From positions 186,001 to 250,000 of the forward strand of contig CAVXRS010000006.1 in NCBI GenBank assembly GCA_963764215.1: DNA of 64,000 nt, in the 5' to 3' direction. The translations under genes were made by a program, and so were the position numbers. Shown here piece after piece: positions 49,329 through 58,275 of this stretch; within the stretch, counting starts at the first letter, position 1, and every line of letters begins with the position of its first letter. Origin of the DNA: JAFDWI01 sp963764215. Lineage in GTDB: Bacteria; Actinomycetota; Acidimicrobiia; Acidimicrobiales; Iamiaceae. The notes under the pieces are model-generated. The model was not told the origin of the DNA, made no database searches, and worked only from the letters and a program-made list of their open reading frames with translations.

Positions 49329-50150
49329 ATGGATGCAATCACCATGCTCAAAGACGACCACAAGTCGGTCGAACGGCTGTTCAAGGAGTTCGAGAGTGCG
49401 GGTGATCGGGCCTTCGTCACCAAGTCGAAGTTGGTCGAGGGCATCATCGAGGAACTCTCCCGCCACGCAGTCATCGAAGAACAGCTCTTCTACCCGGCCA
49501 CCAGCTCGACGGTGCGCGGAACCGAGGGACGGATGCGCGAGAGCCTCGAAGAGCACCACATCATAAAGTGGGAGCTCAGCGAACTCGAACGGACGGACCC
49601 CGAAGACGAGCAGTTCGACGCCAAGGTGGCGGTGCTCATCGAGAACGTCCGTCACCACGTCAGAGCGGAAGAAGACGAGTACTTCCCCAAGGTGCGGGAC
49701 GCCTGGGGGCGCAACGACCTCCAGGACCTCGCCGAGCGGATGGTCGAACTCAAAGCGCAGGCTTCGCCCCACCCGCACCCCGAAGCCCCGTCGAAGCCAC
49801 CGCTCAACGTCCTCACCGGGGCCGTGGCGTCGACCGTCGACCGGGTCACCGACACGGTCAGTGGCATCGGACAGGGCGGTGTCGCCGCCGTCGCCGACCT
49901 CGTCGACCGGGTACGGGGCGTCAAACCGAGACGACCCAGCCCGACCGGGTCGTCGACAGCCCGCGGCACGGCCGAGGAGTTGCGTGCCGCGGCCGGGGAG
50001 CGTGTCGACCGCGCCGTCGACACGGTGGACGAGGCGCGCCGCACGGGCGAGCAGACCACCAAGACCGCCGTCGAGGCCGCTGACGATGTCGTCGAAACGG
50101 CGCAGCAGGGCGCGAAGCGCACCGCGAAGGCGGGCAGACAGAGCCACTGA
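49329..50150 (+). CDS. Hemerythrin-domain protein with long helical tail
   Basis: A 273-residue protein. The N-terminal 140 residues form a hemerythrin HHE domain with iron-ligand segments MLKDDHKSVERLFKEFE, SRHAVIEEQLFYP, LEEHHIIKWELSELE and VRHHVRAEEDEYFPKV. The C-terminal half is Ala/Thr/Val-rich and amphipathic (VDRVTDTVSGIGQGGVAAV, TKTAVEAADDVVETAQQGAK), like phasin or apolipoprotein-type helices. The domain binds oxygen or NO, or senses iron or oxidative state. A SigB-type box directly upstream suggests a stress role. Confidence 0.9.
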   Translation: MDAITMLKDDHKSVERLFKEFESAGDRAFVTKSKLVEGIIEELSRHAVIEEQLFYPATSSTVRGTEGRMRESLEEHHIIKWELSELERTDPEDEQFDAKVAVLIENVRHHVRAEEDEYFPKVRDAWGRNDLQDLAERMVELKAQASPHPHPEAPSKPPLNVLTGAVASTVDRVTDTVSGIGQGGVAAVADLVDRVRGVKPRRPSPTGSSTARGTAEELRAAAGERVDRAVDTVDEARRTGEQTTKTAVEAADDVVETAQQGAKRTAKAGRQSH

Positions 50151-50195
50151 CGCCGGCACGCCGTCGGGTGGAATCGACGGGGACGGCGCCGGCGT
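50150..50195 (+). terminator. Long hairpin after the hemerythrin gene
   Basis: ACGCCGGC (50150-50157) pairs with GCCGGCGT (50188-50195), with further inner pairing of GCCGTC and GACGG, starting at the stop codon. It lies 21 bases before the next ATG, so it may also shield that start. Confidence 0.5.
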
Positions 50196-50215
50196 GACTT
50201 AGCGTCGGTTCACCG

Positions 50216-51433
50216 ATGACCCTGCTGCTCGTCTTTTCGCTGCTGCTCCTGGTGGCGGTGCTGTTGTCCGATGTCGCGCACCGCACGGTGCTGTCCGCGG
50301 CGGTGCTGTTCCTCGTGGCCGGGATGGCGCTCGGGAGCGCGCCGGTGGGCGTTCTGGCCATCAGCGCCCAGGACCCGCTCGTCAGCGGACTCGCCGAAGG
50401 GGCACTGTTCGCGACCTTGTTCACCGACGGGCTGCGCAGTGGGTTCCCCGAACTGCGTCGCGCCTGGAGGCTGCCCGGGCGCGCCCTGATGATCGGTTTG
50501 CCGCTCACCTTCGCGTTGACGACCCTGTTCGCGCACCTGATCGCCGGGTTGCCGTGGCTGGAGTCATTTCTGCTCGGCGCCGCGTTGAGCCCGACCGATC
50601 CCGTGTTCGCCGCGGCGATCGTGGGCCGCAAGGAGATCCCCTTCCGCCTGCGCAACCTGTTGAACGTGGAGAGCGGCCTCAACGACGGCTTGACGCTTCC
50701 GGTCGTGATCGTGCTGCTGGCCGTTGCCGGCTCGAACAGCGTCGAGCCCGCTCAACTCGTGGCCGAGGTGGTCGGCGGGGTGGCGATCGGTGTCGGCGTG
50801 CCGTATCTCGCGATCCAGCTCGAGCGGATTCCGTGGTTGTCGGCCACCGTGGCCTTCGAGCCGTTGAACGCACTTGCGATCGGGCTGATCGTGCTGGCGA
50901 CCGCGCAGCTCACCCATGCGAACGTCTTTCTCGCCGGCTTCTCGGCCGGCATCACCATCGCGAGCCTCAGCCGCCACATCCACGAGTCGTTCGAACCGGT
51001 GGGTGACCGCTTGGCCGAACTCCTCAAGCTTGCGGCGCTCCTCGTGTTCGGCGCCCTGGTGTCCCCGTCCCTGCTGGCTTCGGTGGGATGGCGGGGCTTT
51101 CTGTTCGCCGCTGCGGCACTCTTCCTCGCCCGACCACTCGCGCTGGGAGCTTCGCTCATCGGCAGTCGGATGCCGCGCCGCGAACGTGTTGCCGCAGCCT
51201 GGTTCGGGCCGAAGGGCTTCGCGTCGGTGGTGTATTCGATCATGATTCTCGATGCCGGCCTCCGCCTGGGAGACGAACTGTTCCATATCGCCGCTCTCGT
51301 CGTCGCCGCGTCGATCGTGGCGCACTCGTCCACTGACGTGCTCGTCGCACGATGGTTCACCTCGTCCGAGCCCGGCAAACCTGGCGAACCTGGCGAACCT
51401 GGCGCCGACGTGGTCGCCCCGGCCACTGGATGA
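50216..51433 (+). CDS. Cation/proton antiporter, CPA family
   Basis: A 405-residue transporter with about twelve hydrophobic segments. The two key regions of CPA exchangers are present: GAALSPTDPVFAAAIVG and NLLNVESGLNDGLTLPVVI, with the Asn-Asp pair of electroneutral members, then VFGALVSPSLL and AAWFGPKGFASVVYSIMILD. It should exchange sodium or potassium for protons. The C-terminus is short and collagen-like (PGKPGEPGEPGAD), encoded by a 9-bp tandem repeat. Transcribed with or after the hemerythrin gene. Confidence 0.9.
   Translation: MTLLLVFSLLLLVAVLLSDVAHRTVLSAAVLFLVAGMALGSAPVGVLAISAQDPLVSGLAEGALFATLFTDGLRSGFPELRRAWRLPGRALMIGLPLTFALTTLFAHLIAGLPWLESFLLGAALSPTDPVFAAAIVGRKEIPFRLRNLLNVESGLNDGLTLPVVIVLLAVAGSNSVEPAQLVAEVVGGVAIGVGVPYLAIQLERIPWLSATVAFEPLNALAIGLIVLATAQLTHANVFLAGFSAGITIASLSRHIHESFEPVGDRLAELLKLAALLVFGALVSPSLLASVGWRGFLFAAAALFLARPLALGASLIGSRMPRRERVAAAWFGPKGFASVVYSIMILDAGLRLGDELFHIAALVVAASIVAHSSTDVLVARWFTSSEPGKPGEPGEPGADVVAPATG
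51374..51400 (+). repeat. 9-bp tandem repeat in the antiporter tail
   Basis: Three units of GGCGAACCT (the first reads GGCAAACCT) in frame, encoding Gly-Lys/Glu-Pro triplets. Such a short repeat could vary in copy number between strains. Confidence 0.7.
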
Positions 51434-51451
51434 GACCCGGCCGGGGCCGCA

Positions 51452-52144
51452 TCACATCGCTTCTTTGACGCCGCGGCGCAGCAGCCAGACGTTGGCGGGC
51501 CAGGCGGTGGCGAACCCGACGAGCATGGCGATCTGCATGGCGAACCAGAACGCCGGCTGGGTGGGATTCAGATGGGGATCGGGAAAGAGAACCAGTTGGA
51601 CCACGGCCATCCACCCGAACATGCCGACTTCGAACGCGGTCAGCGAGAGCACATCGGCCCGCGCCGCTTCGTACAGACCCTTGCGGACACCCAGGTCACG
51701 CATCGTGGTGATCGCGAAGTACTGGAAGATGATGCCGAACGCCAGTGCGAAGACGAAGTCGGCCACGAACGCGGCGTACAGGGTCGTGCCCGCGATCGTG
51801 AGGCTCAACCAGAAGACCAGGGACTCGGCGACCACGTCACCGAGCGTGCAACCACTACCGCAGTGCCCCACGCTGAGCGCCACACTCGACCACCCGGATT
51901 GTGCACTCGGTGGGTCGCTACCGGTCTCGGCCTGCCATCGTGCGCTGCGCGGCCGTCCGAGCCGTTGGTAGCCCCAGACGGCCAACGGTCCGGCATACAG
52001 CGCGGTGAGCGGCCAGACGACCTCCATGATCCGCATCGGCTGACGGTGTCCCCGTCCGAACAGGTCCCAGAGGATCCACGCCGCGCAGGCGAACGCGGTC
52101 ACGAGACTGACGCCGCTCAGTATCGTCAACCAGGTCGGTGGCAC
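51452..52144 (-). CDS. DUF4396 membrane protein
   Basis: A polytopic protein of about 230 residues. SVGHCGSGCTLGDVVAESLV, with its cysteine pair, is the signature of DUF4396, as is GIIFQYFAITTMRDLGVRKG. Further segments are ADVLSLTAFEVGMFGWMAVV and FWFAMQIAMLVGFATAWPAN. Function is unknown; copper or other metal handling has been guessed for such families because of the CxxxC. GTG 52144 with GGAAG upstream is preferred over a TTG at 52177. Convergent with the antiporter gene. Confidence 0.8.
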   Translation of the reverse strand: MPPTWLTILSGVSLVTAFACAAWILWDLFGRGHRQPMRIMEVVWPLTALYAGPLAVWGYQRLGRPRSARWQAETGSDPPSAQSGWSSVALSVGHCGSGCTLGDVVAESLVFWLSLTIAGTTLYAAFVADFVFALAFGIIFQYFAITTMRDLGVRKGLYEAARADVLSLTAFEVGMFGWMAVVQLVLFPDPHLNPTQPAFWFAMQIAMLVGFATAWPANVWLLRRGVKEAM

Positions 52145-52237
52145 GGCCGGACACTTCCACGCGTCGCCGGTCGGCAACCCGTTGCCGGGTCGAACGGGTC
52201 GGGCGGGCAGCGAAGTGTGGCGTCCGAGCCTGGTGAC

Positions 52238-53471
52238 TCACGGCGATGAAACGAGGATGAAGTAGCGGGACTCGTCGGACGGGCCGAGGTAGCGCGTCGC
52301 GGGGCGTTGCATCTGTGGGTACAGCTTCACGCCCTGGACATTGGACGGCTGGCTCTGGTCAGGGTGCGTGAAGAAGTTGAACGTCACCCATTCGGGGTTG
52401 ATGTCGAGCGTCATCGCCCGCACGGCTCCGGCACGCCGGAGGCTCTCTGCGAGCGTCTGGGCGCTGAGTGCCGGACCCGCGACGTAGACGAGCGCGCCAT
52501 TCGCGGTGACGCCGACCCCCGAACGGGCCACGATCGTTCGGGTCCCGAGGGTGTTGCCCCACAATTCGGTGTCGTTGTAGCCAACCGAAGGATTGATCCG
52601 ACCGTGGTCGACGATCGGCGCCAGGTTCTGGAAGACCGCGCGCACGTGGGGGGTCATCTTCACTTCCTGACCCCAGGCACCCACGTCCACGTGGCCGTTG
52701 TCATAGATCACCAATGAGGCCACCCCGGTCTGTCAGCGGGGCTTTCATGTTCCCGTCGAGATAGAAGCCGCCATGGGAATCCTGGAGACGGAATCCGCCG
52801 TTGAACGCGGCGAGGGCCTTGGGCAGTTCGGCCGTCGTGATATGGGGCGGATGACTCCAGGTCCCACCAGGTTCGAGCAGGCCCGGAATGAGCGTCAACC
52901 GCAGGCGGGCAGGGTCGAGCCACACGGCGGTGGTGAGCTGGCTGGTGTAGATCTTGTCGGCTCGGAACTGCGCCACGTTCATTGCGGCACGCCCATCGAT
53001 GAGCGGACCGGTCGGCTTCCAGGCGCCTTCGTTCGGGAGGCCGGGGTGGACGACCAGCGGGATCGATTTCGGCGGTGGCAGCCCGATCATCGACTTCGCA
53101 GTGGTCGACGGTCCAGCGCTCGCTTTCGGGTGCGCAAGATCGGGCACGGCGTTCAGCGCCGACGGCGACCCGCCCTTGGGGGGTTGATGGTGGCGGTAAT
53201 AGAACTTCTCCATCTGGGAAGCGACAACCGAAGCATGGTGACTCCGGAGCCAATCCGCCCACTTCGCTCTGAACCCGGAGTTGCCAGGAGTCGCGAAGGC
53301 GCCGATCAACGACCACACGAAGAAGGCCACAATGGCCAGCGTCGTGAGCGCCAACGGGACCCGGATCCATGGCCGGCGACGCCGCCGTTTGCGCCGGGGG
53401 CGACGATCACGAGGCGTGCCAGATGCCGCTGCGGCCCCCGCAGACCGAGAAGATTGCCGCAGATCGGTCAT
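52238..53471 (-). pseudogene. Phosphodiester glycosidase-like secreted protein, one frameshift
   Basis: The first part, from 53471, has a basic N-terminus (RRKRRRRRPWIRVPLALTTL) and one membrane segment or signal anchor, then a domain ending FNGGFRLQDSHGGFYLDGNM, the typical core of the phosphodiester glycosidase (NAGPA/exopolysaccharide) family. The frame shifts near 52723-52729. The second part continues SLVIYDNGHVDVGAWGQEV, then TIVARSGVGVTANGALVYVA, and ends at 52238. One inserted base explains it, so a sequencing error is likely. The protein would act outside the membrane on a glycan; substrate unknown. Confidence 0.7.
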
Positions 53472-53533
53472 GGTTCGGGCACCGCTGCCGCGCTACTGGC
53501 CATCGATGGCCCGGTCTCCCGGACGACGCTGGG

Positions 53534-54112
53534 TCATGCCTCGGCCGGTGCAATCTGCACCAACGAATAGTACGTGACCACCGCGATCGCGAGGTGCATC
53601 ACGACGAGAATCGCCACGGCGCGTCCATTTTGGCCGAGCGCGTAGATGTACACATCGGGAAGCAGGAGTACCGCGGTGACCAGGATGGCAGCACGAAAGA
53701 ACACCCAGCGTGGCGTCGAGGTGATCCAACGGACGAGCGGCCAGGCGGCACACGTTCCGACCACACCGACGACCGTCAACAACGCGTAGTCGGCCGGCAC
53801 GAAGTGGGAGTAGCCAACCGTCGACGGAAACAGCGACGTGCCCACGGCGACGAGAATGGCGTCCGCGACCAGCGATCCCACGACGGCAACAAGCGTCGCG
53901 ATCGCCAGCCGCCCGACCGGCAGGCGAAAACCCGGCGGGTCGAAATCGATGTGCGTCACGGCCAGGACCCACCGTGCCCACGAGGGCAGCGACTCGGCGG
54001 TTCGCCGTGCCGAGGAAACGACGTGGGCGGCACCGTCTTCGACCCGTTCGACGACGCGCGCCGCCGATCTCTGCGAGAGACGCTCGTTTCCTAGGAGTTC
54101 TTCTTCGGACAT
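53534..54112 (-). CDS. DUF6069-like membrane protein
   Basis: A 192-residue protein: an acidic and basic N-terminal 65 residues, then four hydrophobic segments (LAIATLVAVVGSLVADAILV, YALLTVVGVVGTCAAWPLVR, AAILVTAVLLLPDVYIYALG and AVAILVVMHLAIAVVTYYSL). This four-helix pattern with TPRWVFFRAA between helices 2 and 3 fits the DUF6069 type. Function unknown. ATG 54110-54112 (MSEEELLG) is preferred over an upstream start lacking a ribosome-binding site. Confidence 0.7.
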   Translation of the reverse strand: MSEEELLGNERLSQRSAARVVERVEDGAAHVVSSARRTAESLPSWARWVLAVTHIDFDPPGFRLPVGRLAIATLVAVVGSLVADAILVAVGTSLFPSTVGYSHFVPADYALLTVVGVVGTCAAWPLVRWITSTPRWVFFRAAILVTAVLLLPDVYIYALGQNGRAVAILVVMHLAIAVVTYYSLVQIAPAEA

Positions 54113-54443
54113 GGGTGGAATCACCTTCAATTGTTGTGCTCGATCAGTCGAGGCCGTTCGGGGCCACGAGCTGCCAAGGAAGATCACCGGGAATCATCGG
54201 ATCAGGACCGGTCGCCATGCGGGGCCGGCCGGCCGACACAAAACGGGCCGGTGCGGGACACATCCATGGTTGAGACGGTACGAAACGAACCTGAAGACAA
54301 GGTGAAGATGCGCGGTGACAAGCGTCACTCTCCAGGACGGACCTTTACCTGGACGGCCCAGTCCCGCTCCTTCCCGGCGCGACGACGTGCGGTGGAACCG
54401 ATCGCCGATCGAAGCACGCCCGGATGCGGGAACCCCAGGCCCA
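54113..54443. other. Gap without a convincing gene
   Basis: 331 bases upstream of the DUF6069-like gene. No frame has natural protein character on either strand, and I see no repeat or RNA gene. It presumably holds the promoter of the membrane-protein gene and decayed sequence linked to the fragment at 54444. Confidence 0.5.
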
Positions 54444-54701
54444 CTATCGACTGGGCACGATCCGGATCGTCGATCGGTCCGAAACGACACGCAACTGCAC
54501 CTCCTCGGAGTCGGCCGCGAAATGGAGGGCATCGTCCACGAGCACATCGATCAATCGGTCGAGCCATTCGGGGGCGATCCTCACCGCGGCCGCATCCGTT
54601 CCCTCGACCCGGAGCGTCGGGGAGATCCCCCGCGATGCGGCCACGGGTTCCAAGCGCTCCAGAAAGTCCTCGTCCGATGTGGCCACGTCGATGGAACCCA
54701 C
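54444..54701 (-). pseudogene. Possible remnant of a histidine-kinase ATPase domain
   Basis: An 85-residue frame. ISPTLRVEGTDAAAVRIAPE followed by WLDRLIDVLVDDALHFAADS resembles the N-box region of HATPase domains (where NLLDNAL is expected; here VDDAL). The sequence stops soon after, before any glycine boxes, and no kinase N-terminus is found upstream. It may be a decayed fragment or a chance frame. Confidence 0.3.
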
Positions 54702-54831
54702 CGTCGCTTCCGTGGTCGAAGTCCTGCAGATACTTCAGTGCAGCGTCCCCGTCGACCGCACGCCCGGACTCGCCCAGCCCACGCTCGAGAACTGGCCGCA
54801 ACCCGCGATCATTTTCGGTAGAGCAGGCGCA

Positions 54832-55206
54832 TCAGGTCTCGCCTTCGCGGCGACCTCGGAGACGATCCAGCCGGCGCCGGTCGCGTTTGGTCGGTCGACC
54901 GGCGCCACGTTCACGCGCGAACACCGGAGTTCGGTCACGTTCGGGCGGCGGGGGACTGTGGTCGACATAGCACGAGGCGGCGACCGCGGCGCCGACCCGT
55001 TTGTCGATCAATCGAGTGACGACCACGCGGCGGGTCCGCCCGACGATCCTGGCTTCGACCCGGTCACCCACCCGAACGCCGGTCGCGGCCTTGGCGTTCA
55101 CGCCGTTGATCTCCACGTGACCGCCCCGGCAGGCCGCGGTCGCGGCCGAACGGGTCTTGCACAATCGCACCGCCCACAGCCACCGATCGATCCGGCACGA
55201 CTCCAT
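54832..55206 (-). CDS. S4-domain RNA-binding protein, Hsp15/RqcP type
   Basis: A 124-residue basic protein. The N-terminal S4 domain reads CRIDRWLWAVRLCKTRSAAT, then GGHVEINGVNAKAATGVRVG, as in Hsp15 and RqcP, which bind stalled 50S subunits carrying nascent peptidyl-tRNA. The tail is very basic (GRPTKRDRRRLDRLRGRRE). ATG 55206 was chosen because the S4 motif begins at once. The upstream extension to 55353 has no protein character. It lies 165 bases after purM, with nothing evident between. Confidence 0.85.
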   Translation of the reverse strand: MESCRIDRWLWAVRLCKTRSAATAACRGGHVEINGVNAKAATGVRVGDRVEARIVGRTRRVVVTRLIDKRVGAAVAASCYVDHSPPPPERDRTPVFARERGAGRPTKRDRRRLDRLRGRREGET

Positions 55207-55371
55207 GGCGTCATGATCGCAGGTCGACGGTCCATCATGACCTCGCGGCCACGAGTCCGGCTCGGACCGCCACCCACTGGGCACGAGTGTGGAGAGACGC
55301 CCCGATGGTGCCGCCGTCACCTCGGTGTGATCTGCCTCAGTCGTTCCAGGCACCTCGGCCCGGGTCGGAGC

Positions 55372-56421
55372 TCAGGCCGAAGGTGCCGCGCCCGACAGCA
55401 CCACATGGCCGTCGCCCCGGGTGATCTCACCGATGCGCACCGCCAGCTGGCCCCGGGCGCGCAACACGTCCAGCGCCCGATAGGCCTCATCGTCCGGCAC
55501 GACCACGACCATGCCGATTCCCAGGTTGAACACCCTGGCCATCTCGGCGTCGTCGATGCCGCCCGCCTGCTGGATCTCGGCGAAGATCCGGGGCGGTTCC
55601 CAGGTCGTCGTGTCGACCAGGGCATCGAGATTGTCGGGCAGCACGCGGTTCAGGTTCCCGGGCAATCCCCCGCCGGTGATGTGGGCGATCGCGGTGACCT
55701 CGACGGTCCGGGCGAGCTCCATCACCGCCGGCGCGTAGATCACCGAAGGTTCCAGCAGCTCATCGGCCAACGAATGCTTCGCTCCCTCGTAGGCCGGACC
55801 GTCCAACGAACGCCCCGCCGCCTCCAACAGCACGTGTCTCGCCAGCGAATACCCGTTCGAGCGCAAACCCGGCGAAGGCAGGCCGATCAACACGTCCCCC
55901 TCGGACACCCGGTCGGGGCCGAGGAGCGCGTCGCGTTCGGCCACCCCCACCGCGAATCCGACCAGATCGAAGTCGTCTGGCTCCATCGCGCCGGGATGCT
56001 CGGCCATCTCGCCACCGATCAGCGCACACCCGGCCTGGCGACACCCCTCGGCCACGCCTTCGACAAGTGCCGCGATGTGGTCGGGGTCGAGGCGGCCGAC
56101 CGCGATGTAGTCGAGGAAGAACAACGGCTCGGCACCCTGGCAGACCAGGTCGTCCACGCACATCGCGACCAGATCCAGACCGATGGTGTCGAACCGGCCC
56201 GAAGCACGGGCGACCAGGGCCTTGGTGCCGACACCGTCGGTCGAGGACACCAGCACCGGCCGACGGAACCGGTGCTGGGCGAACTCGAAGAGCCCGCCGA
56301 AACCGCCGATCTCCCCGATCACCTCGGGGCGGAACGTCGAGCGCACCTTGTCCTTGATCCGCCGGACCGCTTCGTCACCGGCCGCGATGTCGACCCCGGC
56401 TCCTGCGTAGGTCTCACCCAT
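55372..56421 (-). CDS. purM: Phosphoribosylformylglycinamidine cyclo-ligase
   Basis: A 349-residue PurM. TYAGAGVDIAAGDEAVRRIK at the N-terminus, VSSTDGVGTKALVARA with the ATP/metal site, GGEMAEHPGAMEPDDFDLVG and HITGGGLPGNLNRVLPD are all characteristic. It closes the imidazole ring of AIR in purine synthesis. It follows purF by 15 bases, after purL; the order purL-purF-purM is usual in actinobacteria. Confidence 0.96.
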   Translation of the reverse strand: MGETYAGAGVDIAAGDEAVRRIKDKVRSTFRPEVIGEIGGFGGLFEFAQHRFRRPVLVSSTDGVGTKALVARASGRFDTIGLDLVAMCVDDLVCQGAEPLFFLDYIAVGRLDPDHIAALVEGVAEGCRQAGCALIGGEMAEHPGAMEPDDFDLVGFAVGVAERDALLGPDRVSEGDVLIGLPSPGLRSNGYSLARHVLLEAAGRSLDGPAYEGAKHSLADELLEPSVIYAPAVMELARTVEVTAIAHITGGGLPGNLNRVLPDNLDALVDTTTWEPPRIFAEIQQAGGIDDAEMARVFNLGIGMVVVVPDDEAYRALDVLRARGQLAVRIGEITRGDGHVVLSGAAPSA

Positions 56422-56436
56422 CGTGTCGGAACTCTC

Positions 56437-58014
56437 TCACGCAGTTTCACCGGCAGTGCGAGCGGCCTCGTCGGTCGGGAGGTCACCCACGACCAGACTC
56501 GACAGCCCTTCCAACAGGTTGGGCGTCCGTTGGCCGGACGCCCCTTCGAGCGCGGTCTTGGACACCTCCACCGGCACGGGAACCGGGTACTCGCCACTGA
56601 AGCAGGCATGGCAGAACCCGGCACCGGGCGCGCCGGTCGCGTCGATCAACCGGTCGAGCGTGATGTACGCCAGGCTGTCGACATCGAGGTAGGTACGGAT
56701 CTCCTCGATCGACAGGTTCGCGGCCAACAACTCGGACCGGGTGCCGGTGTCGATCCCGTAGAAGCACGGCCACTTCACCGGTGGCGAGGAGATCCGCAGA
56801 TGCACCTCGGCCGCCCCTGCCTCACGCAGCATCGACACCAACTGGCGTTGCGTCGTGCCCCGCACGATCGAATCGTCGACCACGACCAGGCGTTTGCCGG
56901 TGATGTTCTCGCGCAGCGGGTTGAGCTTCATGCGCACGCCGAGCGCCCGCATCTGCTGGCTGGGCGCGATGAACGTGCGCCCGATGTAGCGGTTCTTGAC
57001 CAGGCCCTGCCCGTAGGGAATGCCACTTGCCCGCGCATAGCCCTCGGCGGCAGGAAGTCCGGATTCCGGGACGCCCATGACCATGTCGGCTTCCACCGGC
57101 GCCTGCTCGGCCAGCAACTCGCCGGTGCTCACCCGGGCGTGGTGGACACTGCGCCCGTACAACTGCGAGTCCGGTCGGGCGAAGTAGGCGAACTCGAACA
57201 GGCACAGCTTCGGATCGAGCCGCTCGTCCGGGAAGACCGGCACCGAGGTGACGCCGTCGGCGTCGATGATCACCAGCTCGCCCGGGTCGACCTCACGGAC
57301 GAACTGGGCACCGACCACGTCCAGCGCCGGCGATTCGGATGCGAGCACCCAGCCGCCGTTGTCGAGGCGACCCAGACACAGCGGACGGAATCCATTCGGG
57401 TCGCGCACGCCGTAGACGCGGTGCTCGTCCATCAACACGAAGCTGAACGCCCCTTCGAGACGGGGCAGGACCCGCAGCAACGCGCTGCCGAGCAGATCGG
57501 CGCGCTCGCCGGCAGTGTGGCCGTCGGCCGCACCCGCGAGCGACCGCTCGATGTCCACACTCAGCAACTCGGCGACCAGGTCGGTGTCCGACGCGACCGT
57601 GCCCGGAAGCATGCCCGCTTCGCTGGCCAGTTGATGGGTGTTGGTGAGGTTGCCGTTGTGGCCGAGGGCGAACCCGAACGCGTCGAGCCCCCGATACACG
57701 GGCTGGGCGTTGCGCCAGGTGGACGACCCGGTGGTCGAGTAGCGGGTGTGCCCGATGGCGAGGTCGCCGACCAGCGGCGCCAACGTGCGGTCGTCGAACA
57801 CCGTGGAGACCAGTCCCATGTCCTTGACCACCGTGATGTCCTCGGCGTCGGACACCGCCATGCCGGCGGATTCCTGCCCCCGGTGTTGCAGTGCGTACAG
57901 GCCCAGGTAGGTCAGATGCGCCACCGGTTGCCCCGGAGCACGAACGCCGAACACACCACAGGCTTCCTCGAGCGAATCGTCATCGGTCACCCGAGGTTCG
58001 ACCCGGTCGGTCAC
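56437..58014 (-). CDS. purF: Amidophosphoribosyltransferase
   Basis: About 525 residues. The N-terminal nucleophile Cys lies in LEEACGVFGVRAPG after a short propeptide; GQESAGMAVSD and the PRPP-binding loop LVVVDDSIVRGTTQRQLV follow, with the C-terminal CFSGEYPVPV region. It makes phosphoribosylamine, the first step of purine synthesis. GTG 58012-58014 is chosen (a second GTG is at 57990). Longer starts run into the inverted repeat at 58104-58237 and would add a low-quality leader. Confidence 0.95.
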   Translation of the reverse strand: MTDRVEPRVTDDDSLEEACGVFGVRAPGQPVAHLTYLGLYALQHRGQESAGMAVSDAEDITVVKDMGLVSTVFDDRTLAPLVGDLAIGHTRYSTTGSSTWRNAQPVYRGLDAFGFALGHNGNLTNTHQLASEAGMLPGTVASDTDLVAELLSVDIERSLAGAADGHTAGERADLLGSALLRVLPRLEGAFSFVLMDEHRVYGVRDPNGFRPLCLGRLDNGGWVLASESPALDVVGAQFVREVDPGELVIIDADGVTSVPVFPDERLDPKLCLFEFAYFARPDSQLYGRSVHHARVSTGELLAEQAPVEADMVMGVPESGLPAAEGYARASGIPYGQGLVKNRYIGRTFIAPSQQMRALGVRMKLNPLRENITGKRLVVVDDSIVRGTTQRQLVSMLREAGAAEVHLRISSPPVKWPCFYGIDTGTRSELLAANLSIEEIRTYLDVDSLAYITLDRLIDATGAPGAGFCHACFSGEYPVPVPVEVSKTALEGASGQRTPNLLEGLSSLVVGDLPTDEAARTAGETA

Positions 58015-58103
58015 GTGGTGATGATCAGGGTCATCGGAACCGTCTGGCGCAGCCGGAGGCACGGATCCATCATCGCACGTCGACGGTCGCTTTCCACGCT
58101 TTC

Positions 58104-58237
58104 GCAATGTCGGGGCACGAAGTTGCTGCGAACAATCTGTGCGCGCTGCATTGCGCGAGCGCGGCACGGGTGGCGCTGCTGCTTGCCGAATGCAGCGCGC
58201 CGAAGTAGCTGTGAACAACTTGATGCCCCGACATTCG
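58104..58237. repeat. Long imperfect inverted repeat between purL and purF
   Basis: Arms at 58104-58155 and 58187-58237 share ATGTCGGGGCA, AAGTTG and GCGCGCTGCATT in inverted order around a 31-base centre, about 50 bp per arm with scattered mismatches. It fits no gene and lies in a cotranscribed purine operon. It looks like a small terminal-inverted-repeat (MITE-like) element or a large RNA hairpin. Confidence 0.8.
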
Positions 58238-58275
58238 TGGATGGGGTGGGGCGGTGGGGTGCGCGGCGGGGCGGT

